From: Glandiceps talaboti
Lineage: Eukaryota > Hemichordata > Enteropneusta > Spengelidae
Assembly: GCF_964340395.1 (NCBI RefSeq)
Contig: NC_135553.1
Coordinates: 67,001 to 131,000 of the forward strand
DNA: 64,000 nucleotides
Direction: 5' to 3'
A program made the position numbers and the translations under genes. The notes under the pieces were generated by a model. It searched no databases, was not told where the DNA came from, and was given only the letters and a program-made list of their open reading frames with translations. Positions 45,901-59,400 of the stretch are shown here, piece by piece (the first letter of the stretch is position 1; every line of letters starts with the position of its first letter).

Positions 45901-47988
45901 TTGAGCAAAATGAACAAGTTGCAACTTTACTGTTAATCAAGTCAGCAATATACCCAGGAGTAGTGTTTTTGAGTGCCTTGTAGGTGATCAGTAGTACTTT
46001 GTATTGAATCCTATAATGGACAGGTAGCCAGTGAAGAACAGAAAGAATCGGTGTCATGTGATCTGTTTTCTTTGTACGTGACACAATCCTAGCTACTGTA
46101 TTTTGGGCATTTTGAAGGGGGTCAATGTCTTTAGCTGGCAGCCCATACAGAAGGGCATTGCAATAGTCAAGTTTCAATGATATAAGTGCATGAACGAGAT
46201 TCTGACAAACTTCCTTTGTAATATACTGGCATATGCGACCATTTGTTCGGAGGTGAAAAAGGACTGATCTACATGTCAAAAAGATGTGCTTCTTGAGATT
46301 ATAATGGTCATCAAATGTTACACCAATGTTATGTGCTGAATCTACTAATTGCATAGAACACGATCCAATGTTGATGCAGTTGATGGGATGAGGAAGTCTG
46401 TTGAACTGAGACCTGACAAGGAGGACCTCAGTTTCGCCATCATTTAGCCTTAGTTTATTTTGGGTCATCCATGCTTTGATATCATGTACAGCAGTTTCCA
46501 TCTTAGTTACTGTTGTTGACATGTCTGACTAGGAAAGATATTGATTGCCTCTCCCTGGCTCTCATCTTCTACACCCTGCAACCCCCCCCCCCCCTCCCCA
46601 AGAATAGACAGGTCATCTGATTCCTCTGGGGAAAAAGAAAATGATGTCAATGATTTTCACGACAGTCATTCTGATATATCAATATTAATTCATGGACCAC
46701 TAGGTCTGCCAAAGTTACAAGAAGCAATAGCTAAGTTAAGCATAAATTGCCAAATTAGGGAAAGGAATCTTCCTAAAGCCAATACTACCTCCACACAGAC
46801 ATACAACCACCTTCCCCCTTTTCCTAAGAGAAGACTGCTACTAAGAAAAGAAATGGGAAACCTGCTAGAAAAGTTAACACTGCAAATGAAAAGAGCATCA
46901 ATAGACAAACTAAAACAAAAGTGATCAAGGAAGCAGCTGATATGCCCTGTGTCAGATTGTTCTCATAAGATTGTCAATTTAAACAGACATTTGAGAGCAG
47001 TATATCAGTACACACATACTCAAGCTAGCAGTACTGTCAAATGTATAGCTGCAAAAGTGAATTCCACAAAACATCAATGCAAGACATCAAGACCTTTCAA
47101 GCATTGTCCAGTGAAAATTGTTTTAGCATAGTTTTAAGGATTGATAAACACTTAATAAGGGTTCATCATTATGCACTTGGTACGAAAATGTACTACGTAT
47201 ACACTAGAAAGGCCGAAGTTATGGAGAATGTTACACATGGAGAGGGAGAACAAAGCATAAACACAGGAGATCAATAACATTGAAAGTGGTCAGTAGGAGA
47301 AAAAGGTGAAGATGGAAAGACATGGGTATAATTATTTAGATATAATCAATACCTCATGTTTGCACATTAAATGAAATACAAAATTCTTTTCTATGCAGGT
47401 ATTTTTTTTTTTTTTGACAATCCCTGGAATCATTCAGTCATGGGAGTGGAGCCTTCAACACCTTTCAAGTGAAGAAATTTCCTATAAAATTCTTGGGCTC
47501 ACTTTACTTAGTAATCTTAAATGGGATTCACACATTGAGGACGTTACCAGTAAAGAGTTGTAAACATCTGTATTTATTGAGGGTCTTAATTTGGCTCTAA
47601 TATTGTTAATGTACAACACAAACTTCATCACCTTGTTCCTGACAGCCATTCACATGGTTATGAAACCCGCTAAACCTGCTATAAAACAAAGATCACATTC
47701 AAGTGTTGAACAAAATGCATGGAAAATAGTCCTGTCATGTATTGTATCAAGTTGAACTCGTAGTATCTCTGTTCTATAACCTTTTTATTGTTATTTCATG
47801 TCAGCTTTTGTAACTTTGTTTTAAAACTCTTATTTTCATAGTTTACCATTTGTTCGTTTTCAAAAATTACTTTTACTATAGCTATACAATTCTTTTTATT
47901 GAATGTCATGTCCTTTTCCAGACTTTTTAATCATGTAGCTCATTTTACTTGACCATTAATGGTTACTATTTTTGAGTTGAAAATAAAC

Positions 47989-48050
<62 letters not shown>

Positions 48051-51000
48051 GCTGATTGTGTCAGTGAAAAGAAAGGAAAGGCAGATGGACAAAAGAAAGA
48101 TGGGAAGGAAAAAAACTGGTGCTGTCCAAAAGATTTGTCATGCCTAGTTGATACTTATTTTATATCCTACAATGAATGTTTCACCTCCTAAACTGACAAG
48201 TGCTGCTCTCTGTACATTTGGAACAGACCCCTTCCAAAGTAAAGACATACTTTAATAATTTATTTCATAATGTTTACCTCCTAAATTGACAAGTGCTGCT
48301 CTCTGTACATTTGGAACCCATCCCTTCCAAAGTCCCCGTATACCACCTTGATGGAGTATATTCTTAAAGGCTTGAGCAGTGCTTTTAACTCTGCAAAGAC
48401 AAAAATGAAGGATATAAGTCAATTTTTACATTACCAGTAATAATAATATTATACAACTATAATCTGCCTTTATAATGGATACTTCTGTAAGTTTAGACAA
48501 CTTGTTTCCAAAGAAGTCCCATGAGGGTTGACACTCACAGGTTCAGGTGTTAATGCAGGAGGAAACAGGAGTGCCTGCTATTAAAGTAAAACTGAACAAA
48601 CACACGGATTCAGGTGTTAATGCAGGAGGAAACAGGAGTCCCTGCTAAGTAAAACTGAACAAACACTCCTCTTACTTACAGCATGGCACATTTAATTAAA
48701 CTCTGACCAAGGCATAAACCATGACTGCAGTGGTAAGAGGCCAATGATTAACCCTGACCAGAGCATGAACTATGACTGCAGTGGTAAGAGGCCAATGATT
48801 AACCCTGACCAGGGCATGAACCATGACTGCAGTGGTAAGAGGCCAATGATTAACCCTGACCAGAGCATGAACCATGACTGTAGTGGTAAGAGGCCAATGA
48901 TTAACCCTGACCAGAGCATGAACTATGACTGCAGTGGTAAGAGGCCAATGATTAACCCTGACCAGGGCATGAACCATGACTGCAGTGGTAAGAGGCCAAT
49001 GATTAACCCTGACCAGAGCATGAACCATGACTGCAGTGGTAAGAGGCCAATGATTAACCCTGACCAGGGCATGAACCATACCTGCAGTGGTAAGAGGCCA
49101 ATGATTAACCCTGACCAGGGCATGAACCATGACTGCAGTGGTAAGAGGCCAATGATTAACCCTGACCAGGGCATGAACCATGACTGCAGTGGTAAGAGGC
49201 CAATGATTAACCCTGACCAGAGCATGAACTATGACTGCAGTGGTAAGAGGCCAATGATTAACCCTGACCAGGGCATGAACCATGACTGCAGTGGTAAGAG
49301 GCCAATGATTAACCCTGACCAGAGCATGAACCATGACTGTAGTGGTAAGAGGCCAATGATTAACCCTGACCAGAGCATGAACTATGACTGCAGTGGTAAG
49401 AGGCCAATGATTAACCCTGACCAGGGCATGAACCATGAATGCAGTGGTAAGAGGCCAATGATTAACCCTGACCAGGGCATGAACCATGACTGCAGTGGTA
49501 AGAGGCCAATGATTAACCCTGACCAGAGCATGAACCATGACTGCAGTGGTAAGAGGCCAATGATTAACCCTGACCAGGGCATGAACCATACCTGCAGTGG
49601 TAAGAGGCCAATGATTAACCCTGACCAGGGCATGAACCATGACTGCAGTGGTAAGAGGCCAATGATTAACCCTGACCAGGGCATGAACCATGACTGCAGT
49701 GGTAAGAGGCCAATGATTAACCCTGACCAGAGCATGAACCATGACTGCAGTGGTAAGAGGCCAATGATTAACCCTGACCAGGGCATGAACTATGACTGCA
49801 GTGGTAAGAGGCCAATGATTAACCCTGACCAGGGCATGAACCATGACTGCAGTGGTAAGAGGCCAATGATTAACCCTGACCAGGGCATGAACCATGACTG
49901 CAGTGGTAAGAGGCCAATGACTAACCCTGACCAGGGCATGAACTATGACTGCAGTGGTAAGAGGCCAATGATTAACCCTGACCAGGGCATGAACCATGAC
50001 TGCAGTGGTAAGAGGCCAATGATTAACTCTGACCTGGGCATGAACCATGACTGCAGTGGTAAGAAGCCAATGATTAACCCTGACCAGGGCATGAACTATG
50101 ACTGCAGTGGTAAGAGGCCAATGATTAACCCTGACCAGGGCATGAACCATGACTGCAGTGGTAAGAGGCCAATGATTAACCCTGACCAGGGCATGAACCA
50201 TGACTGCAGTGGTAAGAGGCCAATGATTAACCCTGACCAGGGCATGAACCATGAATGCAGTGGTAAGAGGCCAATGATTAACCCTGACCAGGGCATGAAC
50301 TATGACTGCAGTGGTAAGAGGCCAATGATTAACCCTGACCAGGGCATGAATCATGACTGCAGTGGTAAGAGGCCAATGATTAACCCTGACCAGGGCATGA
50401 ACCATGACTGCAGTGGTAAGAGGCCAATGATTAACCCTGACCAGGGCATGAACTATGACTGCAGTGGTAAGAAGCCAATGATTAACCCTGACCAGGGCAT
50501 GAACTATGACTGCAGTGGTAAGAGGCCAATGATTAACCCTGACCAGGGCATGAACCATGACTGCAGTGGTAAGAGGCCAATGATTAACCCTGACCAGGGC
50601 ATGAACCATGACTGCAGTGGTAAGAGGCCAATGATTAACCCTGACCAGGGCATGAACCATGAATGCAGTGGTAAGAGGCCAATGATTAACCCTGACCAGG
50701 GCATGAACTATGACTGCAGTGGTAAGAGGCCAATGATTAACCCTGACCAGGGCATGAATCATGACTGCAGTGGTAAGAGGCCAATGATTAACCCTGACCA
50801 GGGCATGAACCATGACTGCAGTGGTAAGAGGCCAATGATTAACCCTGACCAGGGCATGAACTATGACTGCAGTGGTAAGAAGCCAATGATTAACCCTGAC
50901 CAGGGCATGAACTATGACTGCAGTGGTAAGAGGCCAATGATTAACCCTGACCAGGGCATGAACCATGACTGCAGTGGTAAGAGGCCAATGATTAACCCTG

Positions 51001-54000
51001 ACCAGGGCATGAACCATGACTGCAGTGGTAAGAGGCCAATGATTAACCCTGACCAGGGCATGAACCATGAATGCAGTGGTAAGAGGCCAATGATTAACCC
51101 TGACCAGGGCATGAACTATGACTGCAGTGGTAAGAGGCCAATGATTAACCCTGACCAGGGCATGAATCATGACTGCAGTGGTAAGAGGCCAATGATTAAC
51201 CCTGACCAGGGCATGAACCATGACTGCAGTGGTAAGAGGCCAATGATTAACCCTGACCAGGGCATGAACTATGACTGCAGTGGTAAGAGGCCAATGATTA
51301 ACCCTGACCAGGGCATGAACCATGACTGCAGTGGTAAGAGGCCAATGATTAACCCTGACCAGGGCATGAACTATGACTGCAGTGGTAAGAGGCCAATGAT
51401 TAACCCTGACCAGGGCATGAACCATGACTGTAGTGGTAAGAGGCCAATGGTTTAACCATATGCACCTGGCCACTGACAACTCCTGTTGTTTGAACATGGC
51501 TCAAAATATACATAAAATCTATCAATGTGATTACAGTATATTGCAGAGAAAAGCACAAGGTTCTTCTAATAGCCTCCCCCCCCCTCCCCCAAACACAATC
51601 ACCCTCAAGGACAATGACTTGTGAGATTTGATTTCTGAAATTTGCTTCAAACTTGCAATGTTGTGTTAATATATACATGTAGTACAAGTACATGTACATG
51701 TAACTACTGATTGCCTACCTTGGTGGTTTGAGAACATGTAACTACTGATTGCCTACCTTGGTGGTTTAAGAACATGTAATTACTGATTGCCTACCTTGGT
51801 GGTTTTCCCTCCAGTCTTCTCTTTCCCTCCATTTGCATTTGTACTTTTATGAGGTCAGCTGGGTTAGCAAAAAACTGACCAATGCCACCAGCTGCCATTC
51901 CACATAGAATTGCTTTCCTGGGATGAGATGAGATGAGATTAGATGTGAGGTAATCAAATTAATAATAATATAGCTTTACTGCCATGTGCCTGAAACTTGA
52001 TGTTGTGAGTACATTACAAATTATATTTAACAAAATCCATTTTTAAAATAACAATCTTCACAATATGTTCTGCCTTGCTGTGCATATAGGTAGGTGTATT
52101 TGTGATTAGATCTGCTGACTAAGCAGATTTTTATCACAGGTCATTTAATCAAATGTTTACAAATGGAGATACAAGGTTGATCAGTTGGGGCCAGCTTATT
52201 AACTTTAAATCAGTCAAGATTCTAAGTAAGTATTGAGATTTGTGGGCGTGTATGTCTGTGCATGCAATCTGGGCTTTTTTTAAAACTTTCTCCATTCCGT
52301 GATACCAATCATCACCAGTCCATTGGTATCACCATGATCAGTGAATGTATTTTTATTTTACATTATTTCCAGACTACATATTTTTATGCTTTTCAATTAA
52401 TTGGTGATTTGTACCTTGATGATCAAATGCTAAACACACCAACATTTTAATACACATGTATGTAAGACAATATCCTACCTGTAGTCTTGAAGGACTAACA
52501 CTACAACAATATTTTATCCATCCAAAGTGCCATTTTGATTTTTGGAATTTTCTCTCATCTCCAAGCCTTGGAAGGGCAAGCAGAAATTCAAAAATTAATC
52601 TAGCAGTTAGGATAGCTGAAATAGTGTAGTAGTGTTAGTCCTTCACTATTTGCACTCTTGCTGGCAGTGTTTTCTGTTGTAGTTTCACACATTCCACTCA
52701 CGAAAGAATGGTTACAGAGAACACTGCAAGCACTCATGCAAATACTGCCAGTACACCATACTGTCACTCAAATGTTATGGGTTTGTGTCATAGTCTTACA
52801 TCTCGCACTGTACAATGTACAAGTACTGTACACACTCACCAGAAAGGAAATGTTCCATTTGCATTCTTTCCAAAAATATGGTCCCTAAGATATTCATATG
52901 ACCCCATTCTGACCCCTGTGTAAACTATAAGAAAATATATAATTAACAACATTAAAAATTCAACAATGAGTTATTGATAAGTGAATTTAAATCTTTAACA
53001 TTTAAGTGATATCAACCTACAAAGACAGTGTACCCCAAAGTAGAAAACATATACAAGGGTATGAATACATGTATATGTATATATGGAGTCAACTAGTCAA
53101 ACTCAAGGGGTATACTATCACAAGAGGGTGTTGCTACTCTAGTACATGTATATCAGTACATTGAAATTGCTGCAATCAGTGCAATGAATCTTTTCAGGAC
53201 TGAGGAAAAACATGGTTTAATAGGGAAATAAAGAACAGTCTGATGGTATACACTGGTATTGCGTTTTGTATGGATATGATATATATGATATGATATGATA
53301 TGATATGATATGATATATGATATGATAAGATGATATGATATGATATGATATGATATGATATATGATATATATGATATATGATATATATGATATGATATAT
53401 ATAAGATATGATATGATATATATGATATGATATGATATGATATGATATATGATATATGATATATATGATATGATATGATATGATACCTTACCATACCATA
53501 CCATACCATACCATATCATGTCATATCATATCATATCATATCATACATTGTATCATATCATATATCATATCACTGTTTGAATTATTACTCCAGGAGTTTG
53601 CACTCATCTTGTGAGTGAGACATGGCTGATACAGCCTACCCATGACCTACCTACAGACTGATAGTCCTGAGCTTTACCTACTACAAGTAGTCCACAGGGA
53701 GCTGGACAGTAATTTTCTGCATTAAGCTGGAATACACTTGTTTTAGGAGTTTTCTAAATAATTGTCTTTGAACCCCTTGTGTCATTCAGATATGTCACTA
53801 TTGTTATTATTCACATATGTTACTTGGTGATTCTATCTTAAGAAGCTTTCTACATATTTCTATACTTTATATGTACAAATGTACATATGTCTTGGCTTGG
53901 TCTAGAGAGCTTCTTCAGATAGTAACACAAAGATGAGTCTCTGAGCTATATTTTTCTCAGCTGAACAATGGAAGATATTAGCAATAATATCTACCAGGTG

Positions 54001-56385
54001 TAATCTACAATTCTACAAAGTAATACTTACCCACATGTCTGTATATTGCAGGTGTAATTCCTTGCCATAATTTAAATACTCCCTCCTCTTCAACTGGAAA
54101 TAGATCAAATAAATCTTTGTCAGTCACAACATACTGTACTTGCATTACTACATGAGTGTTGGTTTGGTATTACTCCAGTCATTTGAGGATTGTTGGCTCT
54201 TGCCTTTTTCCTATGTCTGGCATTGCACTAATGACCTTTTGCTTTAATGAAGCCTCTGCAGGAAAATTCTTATTGGGTTCTTTCTGCTGTGAGATGACAT
54301 AATAGTGTCACCATGTAATTAGAACAAACTCAAAGGGTTGAGCTATATGGATGTATGTCTGCCATTTGGCAATATTTGATAAGATTGTGAAACATACGTA
54401 ACATCTTAACCTTTGACCTTTGAAGAAATATTTATGTTGCATGACAGAGTATTAAATTTGGACCCTAATTTTACAATTTACATTCTGTCATTAATTACAA
54501 TAGGGATAAGAAAGATAACAATTCTTATAATCTGATGATTCAGTTTCAGTGTCCATATTATCAAATAAAGAACACACTACAATGTAGGTCTTGCTCTTTC
54601 TCCCAACTAGTAATTACTTGTTTACAAATAATACCCTCTTGGGAGAAAGAGGATAACCCTAGACACGAGACAGGGTTTATGCAATGATCATGTACTGAAT
54701 TAATTCAAGTTTCAATGGGTATGCAGTAATGAATCCATACGGTACATGTACAAATAGATTAGCTCTGAATGGGTCATTGCCAGTATTTTGGATCTATACT
54801 TCAGACTCAAATTTAGCAGTATTCTAGGACACATAGACTACTAAACATTGTATCTTTACTACAAAATTTATAAGATGGTAGTCTGTATTCTGTTAGTCCA
54901 ATGGAAATCAACAAAAAACTGCAGCTGTAAGAGTTGACTTGGCTTTATCTGACCACAAAGCATAGAACTGACTTTGAGCTCCGATACTCCATGTTGCATT
55001 GATCTTTTGTTTCTAATGTTGCTGTACAAGTACTTGTACTGTACAGACATGTATCTGCACTGAAAAAGATATGCTTGAAACATTTGTTGTAACAACAACG
55101 ATGCTGACTGCTTTTACCATTTCCTATATCAAATATTGAATATATCTTAATAGTAAGCATATGTTTATAAACTTTGTGTGTAATAAACTATATAAATATG
55201 TGCATTACAAATGAACTAAGTATACAGGGAAAGTCACTCTGTATTTGTCAAGATGGAGAGATAGTGGTAAAATTCTTGCAGGAAATTCCAAAACACATGT
55301 CAAATGAAGTGGGGCTTCTTGACATGATTTCAACTTTGAGTAAGTTACCAAGGTCCTATTTTATCACCAAAAATTCTATCAGTATTCAATAAATATGCAG
55401 AAAAGAGCCTGTATTTTGAAGTAGTATAAATACATACCGACACCTATAGCTGTCCTAATCATTCCCCTGTATGCTATATTTTGACTAGTTCCATTTTGAG
55501 CTGCTGCTGCTGCTTCTCCTTGCAACTGAAGTCTTGTTTTTGTTAAGTCGAGAGGAAAAGTTACTGAAATCAAGGAAATGTAAGAGAAAAATGAATTGTA
55601 ATAAACACTTAAGTTATAAAAGCACTCATAATTGTCAGCTGAGAATATACATTTTTGAGCCATTCTGATCTTGTTTTCCAATCCATCTTCCAAACTCTGA
55701 CATTTGAAGGCATGAACTATAGTGATTGACAGATAAAATAGCCAATCACTGCATTTCAACTTCCCCAGACTGGATTTGCTAACAATAATAATAATGTTGG
55801 CTTTTACATGTGCTTTCCCATGTAGATCCAGCAAAGTACTTTACAAGTAAGAAAGCACTAATGCAAGAACCTTGGATTGATCCATTAGCCTTTAAATGTA
55901 CACATTTGTCATTTGTACCCTTAGTCTGTATAATTACACTCTTTACATATACTTGGTTCATTTTTTGATAATAAATACAATGTATCTCTATATGCCATAA
56001 CAGATAATTACTTTACTCAATTGAGATATCTACATGTAGCCACAGACAAGGAAGAAAAGCATGCAAGAATAACCTGTAGTTGTCACATTTCATATTATAA
56101 GCAGAATAAATAAGAAGTTCACTTTCACATTGAGTACCTAAAAACTTTTATAGAACCAAAATTACCTGCACTGAATTTATCTTTTTCTCTGAATTTTTGA
56201 AATTTGGTTTGCCTTAAATTTAATAAAGTAATTTATATTCAACTAGGTATACTATTATAAGTTCTTTATTCGCAATAACACAAATTAATAAATATAAAAA
56301 AATGAAATGAAAATAATGAAAATGACAAATGCGACTGGGTGCTGGAAGATAGCTAATGAAAAGCTAGTAGGTGTCCAGTCATCCA

Positions 56386-56426
<41 letters not shown>

Positions 56427-59400
56427 CTCATGAAAAGTATAAATTAATCAGAAAAAAGAAGAATACGTAGGTATATACATTTCGGGTGTGAAAAATACAT
56501 TAAATGCAAATAAAATTACATTAGAATAATACAATCTCTGAGGGCATGCTTGAAATGATTTCTTATCTGGATATGTTTAATTGATGCAGGTAAGCTATTC
56601 CAAAATTTAGCTCCATGGTAACTAAGTGAAAATTGACCCAGACGAAGATTTCTTTTTGGAATAAGGACATGAGAGTGTGCTGTAGATCTAGTGTTATAGC
56701 CATGACTTGGAAAACTGAAATAGTCTGTGAATTTGTGAGGTAATCTGTCTGTTAAGAGGTCATACATGAATATCCCAACCTGGTAATTAAATTGCTGGTA
56801 AATGTTCTAAATATTTAATTCCTTGAATAGTGGTTCACTAGGAGTTCATGGAGGACTGAAGGTCATTACACGCACTAACCTCTTTAGGAACTTATGAAGA
56901 GGACTAAAGCAGAGGGGTAAGTGCTTCCCCAAACTTCAAGGCAATATGAAATATGGGGAAGGACAAGAGAGTTAAACAGTACAAGCAGAACATGCCTTGG
57001 AACAAAGTGTCTAAGATTGGCAATTATTCCAATTTTGGGACTGATCCTTGCACAGATATCGTTTATGTGTGATTTCGACGTTAAATGGCAGTCAAGGGTA
57101 ATGCCTAAAAGTGATACCTGTTCAGTCTCTTTAACTTCTTTTGTGTTGATAAAAATTGACCCGTTCTGATGAAATGAGCTTTGATGTGTGGAAAGAGAAT
57201 GTAATTAGTTTTATCCTGGTTAATGGTTAATTTGTTTGCAGAACACCAGTTAACAATGTCTTTGAAGTGAAGGTTAGCATCATCGATATTCACATTATTT
57301 GAGAATGAATGAAAGAAAGTTGAGTCATCAGCAACTTTGATTTGAAGTAAGAAGATAGTAAGGAAGATCGTTGATATAGAGAAGGAAAAGTATGGGACCC
57401 AGAATAGATCCCTGAGGCACTCCATGACTAATAAGTTTATGTGAGGAGCTGTACCTGCCAATCTTAACAAACTGTTTTCTGTTGGACAAGTAGCTTTTAA
57501 ACCAGTTATGTGGGACACCCCGCACTCCATAGTAGTTGAGTTTATCTAAGAGAATTTTGTGATCAATGGTGTCAAATGCTTTAGCCAGATCAAGATAGAC
57601 TCCTAATACTACATTCCCATTATCAATCTTTTGTAAAATATCTTCAAGGAGATTGGTCAATGCTAGTTTAGTGCTATATGTTTTCCTGAACCCATACTGA
57701 TGGGGGTAAATCAAGGAATGTCTATCGAGAAAAGAAATTAGTTGCCTGTAAACAACTTTTTCAAAAACTTTGCTAAGTTATGGAAGGAGGGAAATTGGTC
57801 GATAGTTACCAGTGTTGTATGGTGACCCTTTTTTATAAATTGGAGTTACTCGAGCAATTTTAAGACTATCAGGAAAAATACCGCATGAAAGTGAAAGATT
57901 TATGATATGGCAAAGTGGTGTAGCAATGGCACTAGCGCCATCATGAAGCAATCGGGCAGGTAAGTTATCGTAACCAGTTGCTTTAGAGGGATTTAGTAAC
58001 ATGATTTCAAAAATGACATCTTGTTTTGAGATAGGGTGAAAATAAATGGATGAGTTGCATGACGAATGAATAAAGTTCCTATAATTAGAATTACTATTTA
58101 CATTGTCAGCTAAGTTTCTACCTATGTTTGAAAAGAAATCATTGAAAGTTTCTACAATATGGAGAGGATCTGTTATAGTGTTGTCAGGGTGACATGTGTG
58201 ATTAACATCTTTATCGATATTAATTTTGCTAGGAAGATGAGACTGGGGTCCATGAGTTTTACCTAACAAGCCATTGATTTCTTTCCAGAGCTTGGTCGAG
58301 TCACCACGGCAAGCTTTAAGTTTGTTACTATAATACAACTTTTTTGATTTCCTCAGAAGGGTAGTCAAAATATTTCTGTAATTCTTGTATTTGACCTTCA
58401 GTCCATATTCAACTCTTTAGCTACAAGCTTGTGATAGAGTTTATACTTGGTACTGATTGATTTTTTGAGACCATGGGTGATCCAAGGTTTGCTACGTTTG
58501 GTGTGTTTTTCTTTGGTTTAACAAAGGGAGCGTGTTTGGAACAGATGTCACTGAAAGTGTGTCAATTTTGTATAAATTTTTACCCAAATAAAATCATATC
58601 ATATCAAAGTGTCAGTGAAAATTTCATACACTCTGTTTACATCATTGGAATTCAACACTGAATACCAATTAGTCTCTTGGAGAACATGGCAGAACAAAGA
58701 CTTGTCATATCCTGAAAAGTTTCTTACCAGGGGTAAATCGTCACCATTAAATATTGACATTAAATTGTCGAATGACGCAAAAATAGGAAAATGGTCAGAT
58801 ATGTCTGTTACAATGGTTCCACAGTTGACATAGGAGTTTGAAAAATTACAGTAAATGTGATCTATTATAGTACTGGAGTGATCTGTAATACGAGTTGGTA
58901 CAGTGATAAGTTGTTTAAAATTAAACGCAGAGAGGGAATTCATTTGTTGCTGGTGTTGATTGTCACAATTTGAAAAGTCAATATTAATTAAGGTCACCTG
59001 CAATAACGCAATCGAATTTTGTTGAGTTCAGCTTCCATAAAGTGTTTTCAAGTTCATTGGTGAAGATATCTACAGGAATTCCTGGTTTTCTGTAAATAAC
59101 ACCTAATGTGATATTTTTTTGAACCTATGTGTCTAAGCTTTAACCATAAAGATTCAGAATTGTGAATACTTATATCCTGAAGAACTTCAAAATTGACAGA
59201 ACTATGAATATACACACCAACCCCTCCGCCAATAAGGCCAGGTTGACTCTGTTTACACACAAATCTATTAAACAAAGGTGGACAATCCACCTGCCATATT
59301 TCAGACAGGGCAATAACATGGAATGTTGTCTGCGTCGATTACTACTAGTAGTCTCTAGTTTTCTTCAGTTTGACTCACGTCTGACTCATGGTGACAATTT

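Noticed and set aside
48696-51497. Frames of 903 and 933 codons on opposite strands
   Set aside because: Both are produced by a stop-free 51-bp unit lying inside a UCP4 intron; simultaneous opening on both strands is a repeat artefact.
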